Positions 1-5,555 of a DNA stretch of 5,555 nucleotides are shown piece after piece. Within the stretch, counting starts at the first letter, position 1. Each line of letters starts with the position of its first letter. The stretch is from Alphaproteobacteria bacterium (GTDB lineage: Bacteria; Pseudomonadota; Alphaproteobacteria; DAOWDM01). The notes under the pieces are model-generated. The model did no database searches and was not told the origin of the DNA. It saw nothing but the letters and a program-made list of their open reading frames with translations. Position numbers and translations under genes: made by a program. The DNA lies in contig DAOWDM010000049.1 of assembly GCA_030639035.1 (NCBI GenBank), positions 1 through 5,555 of the forward strand. The letters are read 5' to 3'.

Positions 1-327
1 CAGGATTTTTTGCGTATTGCTTCTGTACGCAAAAAATGCGTCTCAGCTGGTCTTGTTCTTCAAATAAGTCGCACACCAGAACTTAAAGATTCTAAAACGG
101 ACAGAGAGAATTGTCTTCGTGTCGGCTTTACTGTTAGTCGCAGAGTCGGAAACGCTGTTAAACGCAACCGTGTTAAACGCAAGTTGCGTGAAGCTGTTAA
201 GCAAGTCTTTCCAATCAATGCAAAATCAGGCTATGATTATGTAATAATTGGAAGAGCGGCTGCTTTTGATAGACCATTTAGCTTGTTGTTAAAAGATTTG
301 AAATATACGCTTAGAAAACTTTTATAA
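1..327 (+). CDS. rnpA: Ribonuclease P protein component, 5'-truncated by window edge
   Basis: This is the small basic protein subunit of RNase P, which helps the catalytic RNA bind precursor tRNAs and remove their 5' leaders in the cytoplasm. The visible 108 residues carry the family signature at residues 47–64 (RRVGNAVKRNRVKRKLRE), containing the RNR motif that contacts the RNase P RNA. It is preceded by the conserved LRVGFTVS strand and followed by a YDYVIIGR strand. A TTG at base 10 could be read as a start, but the frame is open to base 1 and the preceding residues (QDF before LRIASVRKK) match the 'xxFLRva..RK' start region of alphaproteobacterial RnpA. I therefore treat TTG as an internal Leu codon and the gene as missing roughly 10–20 N-terminal residues. 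The stop is TAA at 325–327. yidD follows after 12 nt, suggesting co-transcription. rpmH, the usual upstream neighbour, would lie outside the window. Identity is very secure; the exact start is unseen. Confidence 0.96.
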   Translation, partial: QDFLRIASVRKKCVSAGLVLQISRTPELKDSKTDRENCLRVGFTVSRRVGNAVKRNRVKRKLREAVKQVFPINAKSGYDYVIIGRAAAFDRPFSLLLKDLKYTLRKLL

Positions 328-332
328 AAGGA
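328..332 (+). promoter_or_regulatory. Ribosome binding site deciding the yidD TTG start
   Basis: AAGGA lies directly after the rnpA stop codon and 7 nt before the TTG at 340. No ATG or GTG exists in this frame before the conserved YidD core, so this site is the main argument for TTG initiation. Confidence 0.65.
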
Positions 333-339
333 ATCGGGC

Positions 340-627
340 TTGCTGGAAAAAAACGAATCAGACTTTAATTCCTTTAATATAGCAGTAAAAAGCTTATACT
401 TGCTGATACGTTTCTATCAATTATGCATTTCTCCTTTTATGCCTTCAACTTGTCGTTTCACACCGACATGCTCTTCATATTCTATAGAAGCCTTAAAACG
501 TCATGGCTTTATTGGTGGAAGCTGGCTTATGATGAAACGTATTTTACGTTGCAATCCATGGGGCGGAAAAGGTTATGACCCTGTACCTGAAAACATATCT
601 TTATTCAAACGCAATAACATGCTTTAA
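340..627 (+). CDS. yidD: YidD membrane protein insertion efficiency factor
   Basis: YidD is a small peripheral inner-membrane protein. In E. coli it lies near nascent membrane proteins during Sec/YidC insertion and improves insertion efficiency; its mechanism is unresolved. The 95 residues show the full family core: an amphipathic N-terminal segment (about 17–33, LYLLIRFYQLCISPF), the CRFTPTCSSY motif at 38–47, the EALKRHG helix, and the RCNPWGGKGYDPVP signature at 70–83. Cysteines are at 29, 38, 44 and 71, those in the two signature motifs being the family-typical ones. The start is TTG at 340, chosen because an AAGGA lies 7 nt upstream and the first in-frame Met (residue 34) would cut into the core. 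This leaves about 16 poorly conserved residues before the amphipathic helix. Its place between rnpA and yidC is the classical context. Translation is probably moderate given the TTG start. The stop codon sits in the loop of an inverted repeat. Function is inferred by homology. Confidence 0.95.
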   Translation: MLEKNESDFNSFNIAVKSLYLLIRFYQLCISPFMPSTCRFTPTCSSYSIEALKRHGFIGGSWLMMKRILRCNPWGGKGYDPVPENISLFKRNNML

Positions 628-637
628 CATGTTATTG
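612..637 (+). repeat. Perfect 10-bp inverted repeat spanning the yidD stop
   Basis: CAATAACATG (612–621) and its exact reverse complement CATGTTATTG (628–637) flank a 6-nt spacer that holds the yidD TAA stop. As RNA this could form a 10-bp, mostly A–U hairpin ending about 16 nt before the yidC ribosome binding site. It is not followed by a T-tract on either strand (plus-strand continuation is AAAAAATTATCC), so it does not look like an intrinsic terminator. It may be an mRNA processing or stability element, or chance in AT-rich DNA. Confidence 0.6.
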
Positions 638-653
638 AAAAAATTATCCATCT

Positions 654-657
654 AGGA
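654..657 (+). promoter_or_regulatory. Ribosome binding site for yidC
   Basis: AGGA (within CTAGGAAAAA) stands 8 nt before the ATG at 666, an ordinary spacing that supports this Met as the yidC start. Confidence 0.7.
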
Positions 658-665
658 AAAAACTT

Positions 666-2396
666 ATGTCTGACCAACGAAATCTGGCTATTGCTGTAGT
701 CATGTCCGTATTGATAATTTTTACTTTTGATAAATTCTTCTCACCGCCATCACAAAGCGTTACTCCTAAGACAATAGAAAACATGCAAGAAATTGCGGTA
801 GCAACTCCATATACTGATAAGGGCACTGTTCCTCTTATACCTCAAGAAGAGTTTATTGTTGCTGAAAACAAGAAACCAACTACATCTGTCATCAAAAGCG
901 AACATCAGCGAATAAAAATAAAAACCGACAGCATTCAAGGCTCTATAATGCTGAAAGGTGCTAGAATCGATGACATAACGCTAGTGAAATACAAGCAAGA
1001 ACAGAAACCTGACAGTGAAAATATCGCTATTTTATCTCCTGTAGGTTCTTCTAATCCTTATTATATGGAATTCGGCTGGATACCATCGCAAAAAAACCAA
1101 ATATCAGTGCCAGATAAAAATACAATATGGACTGCTGATAAAGAACTGTTAACAACAGACAGCCCTTTAACTCTTACATGGAACAATGGTCAAGGACTAC
1201 GTTTTATCAGAACCTATAGTATTGATGAAAATTATATGTTCTCTATAACACAAGAGGTAGAAAACACTACAGACAACACGATTGCTTTGTTTCCATATGG
1301 ACTTATTTCAAGAATCGGACAGCCTGAAGAACCAAGCAGAGGAATCCTGCATGAAGGACCTATTGGTGTTTTCAACGGAAAGCTTGAAGAAGCCAGTTAC
1401 GATGAAATTGAAGAAGACAAAAGCATAAAGTTCACCACTAATGGAGGCTGGATTGGCATTACTGACAAATACTGGCTGACTGCTTTAGTGTTTGACCAAA
1501 AAGCTCCAGAAGTTACCGCTCGCTTTAATTACAGGGAGGCAGGTTCTGCCAATCGTTATCAAACGGACTATCTAGCTCCAGCGGTTTCTGTTGTGGCAGG
1601 TGGAAAAACAAAGGTTAAAAACCACTTCTTTGTTGGTGCTAAAGAAATAAGTCTTCTTGATGAATACAGCGAAAAGCTTGGCATAGACCGCTTTGATTTA
1701 GCTATTGATTTTGGCTGGTATTATTTCCTGACAAAGCCTTTCTTTTATATTTTAAAGTACCTTCACAGTCATTTGGGTAATTTCGGGCTAGCTATTCTTG
1801 CAGGAACAATCTTGCTTCGTCTACTTATGTATCCTTTAGCAAGTAAGTCTTTCAAAAACATGGGCAAAATGAAAAAAATCCAACCAAAAGTTAAAAAATT
1901 GCAGGAACGTTTTGGTGATGACAAGGTACGCCTCAATCAAGAAATGCTGTCTCTTTACAAAAATGAAAAAGTCAATCCTGCTGCTGGCTGTCTGCCTATG
2001 TTTATACAAATACCAGTATTTTTCTCATTGTATAAAGTTCTATACATATCAATAGAAATGCGTCATGCACCTTTTTATGGTTGGATTACCGACCTTTCAG
2101 CACCTGACCCTATTCCTGTTTTTAATCTATTCGGATTGCTTCCATTTACTCCGCCTTCATTTTTGAATTTAGGTGTATGGCCTATTATTATGGGTATAAC
2201 TATGTTTTTACAGCAAAAGCTTAATCCTAAGCCTGCTGATGAGACTCAAGCAAAAGTAATGATGTTTTTGCCAGTTATATTTATGTTTATGCTTGGAAGC
2301 TTCCCTGCTGGACTTGTTATTTATTGGGCATTCAGCAACTGTCTTTCAATTATTCAACAGCGATATATAATGTATAGAATGGGTGTCGAACCGTGA
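666..2396 (+). CDS. yidC: Membrane protein insertase YidC/Oxa1 family
   Basis: YidC inserts and folds inner-membrane proteins, alone or with the SecYEG translocon. The 576 residues show the Gram-negative architecture. An N-terminal membrane anchor (about 7–22, LAIAVVMSVLIIFTF) is followed by a large periplasmic domain (about 55–340, with a β-rich pattern and 'GGWIGITDKYW' at 260–270), and then the conserved C-terminal insertase domain. That domain contains R385 in 'LLRLLMYPL', matching the groove arginine (Arg366 in E. coli), then the cytoplasmic helical hairpin at about 395–435 (QPKVKKLQERFGDD…LYKNEKVNP), 'GCLPMFIQIPVFFSLYKVL' (441–459), 'MGITMFLQQKLNP' (509–521) and 'FPAGLVIYWAFSNCLSIIQQ' (546–565). 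The loop 'FNLFGLLPFTPP' (486–497) is typical of alphaproteobacterial homologues. Length is normal, and the C-terminal tail is short (ends RMGVEP) without the long basic extension seen in some bacteria. The start is ATG with AGGA 8 nt upstream. The stop overlaps the engB start by 4 nt, implying coupled translation. No missing key residues seen. Confidence 0.97.
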   Translation: MSDQRNLAIAVVMSVLIIFTFDKFFSPPSQSVTPKTIENMQEIAVATPYTDKGTVPLIPQEEFIVAENKKPTTSVIKSEHQRIKIKTDSIQGSIMLKGARIDDITLVKYKQEQKPDSENIAILSPVGSSNPYYMEFGWIPSQKNQISVPDKNTIWTADKELLTTDSPLTLTWNNGQGLRFIRTYSIDENYMFSITQEVENTTDNTIALFPYGLISRIGQPEEPSRGILHEGPIGVFNGKLEEASYDEIEEDKSIKFTTNGGWIGITDKYWLTALVFDQKAPEVTARFNYREAGSANRYQTDYLAPAVSVVAGGKTKVKNHFFVGAKEISLLDEYSEKLGIDRFDLAIDFGWYYFLTKPFFYILKYLHSHLGNFGLAILAGTILLRLLMYPLASKSFKNMGKMKKIQPKVKKLQERFGDDKVRLNQEMLSLYKNEKVNPAAGCLPMFIQIPVFFSLYKVLYISIEMRHAPFYGWITDLSAPDPIPVFNLFGLLPFTPPSFLNLGVWPIIMGITMFLQQKLNPKPADETQAKVMMFLPVIFMFMLGSFPAGLVIYWAFSNCLSIIQQRYIMYRMGVEP

Positions 2397-3061
2397 GTGA
2401 TAAAGAAGAAGAATTAAAAATCAAAAAACAACAGTTCGGTCATTGGTTATTTGAGCAAGACTGTGAGTTTCTTATTGGTGCGGTAAAATGCGAGCAAGTG
2501 CCAGATTTCAAATTAACTGAAATTGCTTTTGCAGGTCGCTCTAATGTTGGCAAATCAAGCCTTATAAACGCCCTTACAAGGCGGAAAACTGTTGCACGTA
2601 CTTCAAACACACCTGGTAGAACTCAACAGCTTAATTTCTTTAAGCTTGCAAGCAGAATTATTCTTGTTGACCTTCCTGGATACGGTTATGCACAAGCACC
2701 TAAAAATCTGGTCAAACAATGGACACGCCTTGTTTTTGATTACTTAAAAGGCAGACCTGTTTTGCGTCGTGTGTGTCTTTTGATAGACGCTCGCCGAGGA
2801 TTAAAAGACAATGATTTTGAAGCAATGGAAATCCTTGATGAAGCTGCTGTAAATTATCAGGTGATATTAACCAAAGCCGATAAATTGAAAAAAGAACCGC
2901 TTGAAGCTCTGGTAAAAAAAATTGCTAAACAAATTTCCAAACATGCAGCAGCATATCCTGACATCATTATCACCAGCTCCCATAAAGGAATAGGAATAGA
3001 AGAACTCAGAACAGTCCTTGCCTCTACGGTTATGACAAAAGAAGAAAAAGAGATTCAATAA
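2393..3061 (+). CDS. engB: Ribosome biogenesis GTPase EngB (YihA/YsxC)
   Basis: EngB is a cytoplasmic GTPase of the TRAFAC class required for late assembly of the 50S ribosomal subunit in model bacteria. Its 222 residues contain every G motif: G1/P-loop GRSNVGKSS at 48–56, G2 within NTPGRTQQ (T73 or T77 region), G3 DLPG at 93–96 followed by YGYA, G4 TKAD at 160–163 and G5 TSS at 194–196. The TKAD form of G4 and the 'TPGRTQQLNFF' stretch are characteristic of this subfamily and separate it from EngA and Era. The start is GTG at 2393, overlapping the yidC stop as GTGA. No clear Shine–Dalgarno sequence precedes it, so it probably depends on ribosomes finishing yidC. No later in-frame Met occurs before the P-loop, and the 47 residues before the P-loop match alphaproteobacterial homologues. 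In many alphaproteobacteria argB follows this gene; here a convergent glnD follows after 11 nt. Identity is very secure. Confidence 0.97.
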   Translation: MSDKEEELKIKKQQFGHWLFEQDCEFLIGAVKCEQVPDFKLTEIAFAGRSNVGKSSLINALTRRKTVARTSNTPGRTQQLNFFKLASRIILVDLPGYGYAQAPKNLVKQWTRLVFDYLKGRPVLRRVCLLIDARRGLKDNDFEAMEILDEAAVNYQVILTKADKLKKEPLEALVKKIAKQISKHAAAYPDIIITSSHKGIGIEELRTVLASTVMTKEEKEIQ

Positions 3062-3072
3062 CAGATAGACCT
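3062..3072. other. 11-nt convergent gap between engB and glnD
   Basis: Only 11 bases separate the engB TAA (plus strand) from the glnD TAG (minus strand). The only inverted repeat is a 4-bp TAGA/TCTA with a 2-nt spacer, too weak for a terminator, and there is no T-tract in either direction. Transcripts from both sides must therefore end inside the opposite gene or by a factor-dependent route, giving overlapping antisense 3' ends. Confidence 0.55.
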
Positions 3073-5555
3073 CTAGATAATACTCATCAATACATCGTGT
3101 ATTTGTTTTAGTTTTTGTTTGTGAGTTATTTTCATTCCAGAGGAATCTTTTACATAAAACACATCAATAACTCTGTTTCCGTATGTGGAAATATGGGCAG
3201 ATGATATTTGTAGTTGCAAATCTGTAAACGTGCTTGTTACATCATAAAGAAAACCAACTCTGTCTTTTCCATTTATTTCTATCAATGTATAAGTTTTTGA
3301 AACTTCATTATCAATAAGGACTCTTTTTTCAACTTCAAAAACACGAGAACGACTTTTACTTGTTAGTTCTTTGCTTTTTTTCTGTATTTTTTCTTTTAGA
3401 TTTTCTGAGTCATCAAGTGCGTTTTCTATTTCTCTTTTTAGCCTTTCCAGCTTTTTCTGACCTTCGTATGGTTTTTCTCCCAACGCCGCATCGTGAATTG
3501 AAAACACATCAAGTGCCATACCGTTTGCAAGAGTTAATATTTTTGCATCTACAATAGAAGCCCCTGAAACAGCCATTGCTCCTGCAATTTTTGAAAATAA
3601 ACCAGAGCAATCAGCCGTGCAAATAGTAACATCTGTAACAGACCTTTTTGTATCAACATCAAAAGAAATTGTTAAAGGCTTGGTTGCTTCTTCTGCCTGT
3701 TTTATTCGTTCTTCACGGTTTATTCCATTCAAATCACCTGTCATTAATTCTTCTGCTCGATAATACAAATGTTTCAGCATTGAAGATTTCCAGTTGTTCC
3801 ATACATTAGGTCCAACGGCACAAGTATCAGCATATGTAATTGCTAGTAAAAGACGCAGTCTTTCTGGAGACTGAACTTTGGCTACAAAATCCTCAATAGT
3901 TTCAGGGTCGTATATGTCTCGCTTGAAAGCAGTTCTGTTCATGGTTAGATGATGCAATACCAACCATGCGGCTGTTTCTGTTTCTTCTTCACTAAGACCT
4001 AGCCGAGAGCAAAGTTTAAACGCAATTTTTGAACCAACCTCCTCGTGCTTTCCTTTTTTCCCTTTACCAATATCGTGAAGAAGCATTGCTGCATATAATG
4101 CCTTTCGAGAATGTATTTTTTTTACAGCTTCATAAACTACAGCAAACTCTTCTTTTGGTTCGCTGTTTTCTAGTTCAAACAAAATTCCAATAGCACGGAT
4201 AGTATGCTCATCAGTCGTATAAACATGATACATATCATATTGCATCTGAGCCGTTATCCAGCCAAATTCAGGTATAAACTGCCCCAAAACACCAGCTTCG
4301 CTCATTCGTCTTAAAATTTTTATCGGATTTTTATCCGAGGTAAGAATCCCCATAAAAAGGTCGTTAGCTTCTTTGTCTTTACGCAGTCCTGCCACCAATT
4401 TTCTGTTTTCAGTAACAAGCTTTAGTGCGTTTGGGTGAATAGGTATTTGATTCTCGTGAGCTATATGAAAAAATCGTAAGATTTTAATCGGGTCAGATAT
4501 AAAAATATCTTTTGAATCAACGTTAAGCCTATAAGATTCTACTATAAAGCCTTTGACGTTTGGAGAACGAAAAGAAAGAAAATGAGTGTTTTTTTTAGGC
4601 TTTCTTTTATTCTGTTCTTCAAGCACAGAGCAGATGATTCTAGTCAAATCACCAACTGATTTTGCAATGTGGTAATAATGCTTCATAAACCGTTCAACGC
4701 TGGTCGCTGCAGGTCGGTTGGTATAGCCTGTCTTGCGAGCTATTTCTTGCTGAGCGTTAAAAGTAAGGTGGTCATCAGTTCTGCCTGCAATGTAATGCAA
4801 ATGACATCGGATAGTAGTTAAAAACTGATGTGCTTTGATGAACATTGACACGTCTTTTTTCGTCAAAACACCACGCTCTATAAGGTCATGCATTTCCGTT
4901 ATGCCAAAAAGATATTTTGCCAGCCAAAACAGCATATGCAAATCTCTAAGACCGCCCCTGCATTCTTTAATATCAGGCTCAAGTACATAGCGAGACTGCC
5001 CTGTGCGGTTATGCCTTATGTCTCTTTCATCTAGCTTTGCTTTAACAAAATCCTGCATTGCATCTGGCGTTATTGTTGCTTCATAACGAGACTGAAACTC
5101 ATCATAAATAGACTTACTGCCCCATATGTATCTTGCTTCCAGCATGTTAGTGCGAATAGTCATATCTTTGATGCTGGAGTCTATACATTCATCAACAGAG
5201 CGTACAGCTTGCCCGACTTTTAATCCCATATCCCAAAGTAAATAAAGAACGAACTCTATTGTTGAATGATAATTTTCAGAGTTTTTTGTCGGAAGAATAA
5301 AAAGAAGATCTATATCCGAATAAGGAGCCATTTCACGTCTGCCGTAACCTCCAACAGCCAAAACAGCCATCTGTTCACCGTCTGCTTCTTTGAAAACATA
5401 CTCTGTTGCGATGAAAAGCATTGCCTGAATCAGGTCATCAATAAGCTCACTGTTAGCAGCTATAACGTCATAGCCTGATATATTATTTTCTTCAAAGTCC
5501 CGCTGAATTTCACTATGTCTTGTTTTAAGGGCTTTTTTAAAAGTCTTTAAGATAG
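3073..5555 (-). CDS. glnD: Bifunctional PII uridylyltransferase/uridylyl-removing enzyme GlnD, 5' end off-window
   Basis: GlnD attaches UMP to PII proteins (GlnB/GlnK) when glutamine is low and removes it when glutamine is high, so controlling nitrogen assimilation. A Met codon at 5421 opens a 782-residue reading, but the frame runs without a stop to base 5555 and adds 44 residues (…IQRDFEENNISGYDVIAANSELIDDLIQA) resembling the GlnD N-terminal helix. The start therefore lies outside and at least 826 residues are encoded. Numbering from the 5421 Met, the nucleotidyltransferase motif is GGYGRRE…SDIDLLF (24–41) with D36 and D38 as metal ligands, and the conserved 'LEPDIKECRGGLRDLH' is at 147–162. 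The HD phosphohydrolase domain has H406, H449-D450 in LLHDIGKG, H490-H491 and D532 in YADTCAVGP. Two ACT domains for glutamine sensing follow (about 596–645 and 711–780), joined by a charged Lys/Glu-rich linker. Usual ACT 'DHPG' and 'DRPG' turns read DCSG and DRVG here. The stop is TAG, 11 nt from the engB stop. All catalytic motifs are intact. Confidence 0.97.
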   Translation of the reverse strand, partial: ILKTFKKALKTRHSEIQRDFEENNISGYDVIAANSELIDDLIQAMLFIATEYVFKEADGEQMAVLAVGGYGRREMAPYSDIDLLFILPTKNSENYHSTIEFVLYLLWDMGLKVGQAVRSVDECIDSSIKDMTIRTNMLEARYIWGSKSIYDEFQSRYEATITPDAMQDFVKAKLDERDIRHNRTGQSRYVLEPDIKECRGGLRDLHMLFWLAKYLFGITEMHDLIERGVLTKKDVSMFIKAHQFLTTIRCHLHYIAGRTDDHLTFNAQQEIARKTGYTNRPAATSVERFMKHYYHIAKSVGDLTRIICSVLEEQNKRKPKKNTHFLSFRSPNVKGFIVESYRLNVDSKDIFISDPIKILRFFHIAHENQIPIHPNALKLVTENRKLVAGLRKDKEANDLFMGILTSDKNPIKILRRMSEAGVLGQFIPEFGWITAQMQYDMYHVYTTDEHTIRAIGILFELENSEPKEEFAVVYEAVKKIHSRKALYAAMLLHDIGKGKKGKHEEVGSKIAFKLCSRLGLSEEETETAAWLVLHHLTMNRTAFKRDIYDPETIEDFVAKVQSPERLRLLLAITYADTCAVGPNVWNNWKSSMLKHLYYRAEELMTGDLNGINREERIKQAEEATKPLTISFDVDTKRSVTDVTICTADCSGLFSKIAGAMAVSGASIVDAKILTLANGMALDVFSIHDAALGEKPYEGQKKLERLKREIENALDDSENLKEKIQKKSKELTSKSRSRVFEVEKRVLIDNEVSKTYTLIEINGKDRVGFLYDVTSTFTDLQLQISSAHISTYGNRVIDVFYVKDSSGMKITHKQKLKQIHDVLMSII

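Noticed and set aside
10..12. TTG at base 10 as the rnpA start codon
   Set aside because: The frame is open to base 1 and the codons before it (Gln-Asp-Phe) fit the conserved region before the Leu-Arg of RnpA, so the gene continues off the left edge.
644..938. Two minus-strand open frames (644–826 and 750–938)
   Set aside because: Both lie antisense to the start of yidC, resemble no family I recognise and have no plausible ribosome binding context; they are chance frames opposite a real gene.
2867..3058. Minus-strand open frame opposite the end of engB
   Set aside because: The translation is Phe/Cys-rich, as expected from the complement of Lys-rich coding sequence, and it lies wholly within engB.
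3066..3075. TAGA/TCTA repeat as a bidirectional terminator
   Set aside because: The 4-bp stem with a 2-nt spacer is too short to form a stable hairpin and no T-tract follows on either strand.
3360..3557. Plus-strand open frame with a hydrophobic, membrane-like translation
   Set aside because: Its run of Phe and Leu is the complement of the Lys/Glu-rich linker between the ACT domains of glnD; nothing independent supports a gene.
4116..4123. Second T8 run (A8 on the glnD strand, A AAA AAA in frame) as a programmed slippage site
   Set aside because: It encodes an ordinary Lys-Lys pair, and a similar A8 run occurs in engB at 2914–2921, so such runs appear common in this AT-rich sequence.
4570..4608. 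Inverted repeat AAAAGAAAG / CTTTCTTTT with a 21-nt spacer and a T8 run inside
   Set aside because: It falls inside glnD coding sequence for a Lys-rich then Phe/Ser-rich segment, is low in complexity and A/T only apart from a few G–C pairs; chance in AT-rich DNA explains it.
5266..5478. Plus-strand open frame near the right edge
   Set aside because: It is antisense to the glnD nucleotidyltransferase region, whose frame is continuous and clearly coding.

Overview
The window is an AT-rich stretch (about 30–42% G+C in the lines I counted by hand) of a bacterial chromosome, fully occupied by housekeeping genes. It most likely comes from an alphaproteobacterium. The evidence is the order rnpA–yidD–yidC–engB, the YidC loop with its 'FNLFGLLPFTPP' segment, and the GlnD C-terminus with its 'SSAHISTYG…VIDVFYVKD' ACT domain, all of which match the alphaproteobacterial forms of these proteins as I remember them. 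A GlnD/PII nitrogen-sensing system argues against an obligate intracellular Rickettsia-type genome. I cannot name the genus.

Layout: bases 1–3061 hold four plus-strand genes packed as one transcription unit. These are the 3' part of rnpA (RNase P protein, entering from the left edge), yidD (membrane insertion accessory factor), yidC (membrane protein insertase) and engB/yihA/ysxC (ribosome-assembly GTPase). Gaps are 12 nt (rnpA–yidD) and 38 nt (yidD–yidC), and yidC and engB overlap by 4 nt. The 38-nt gap carries a perfect 10-bp inverted repeat around the yidD stop codon. From 3073 to the right edge a single minus-strand gene, glnD (bifunctional uridylyl-transferring/removing enzyme), converges on engB with 11 nt between the two stop codons. 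Its frame stays open to the last base of the window, so its N-terminus lies outside.

How they work together: the left cluster joins tRNA 5'-end maturation (RnpA), insertion and folding of inner-membrane proteins (YidD, YidC) and large-subunit ribosome assembly (EngB), a conserved growth-linked grouping. GlnD is functionally separate: it reads glutamine through its ACT domains and sets the uridylylation state of PII proteins, which control nitrogen assimilation.

I found no mobile element, CRISPR array, RNA gene or unrecognised gene. No intergenic space exceeds 38 bases. I see no evidence for a previously undescribed system; the findings are modest observations about gene boundaries, context and local sequence structure.
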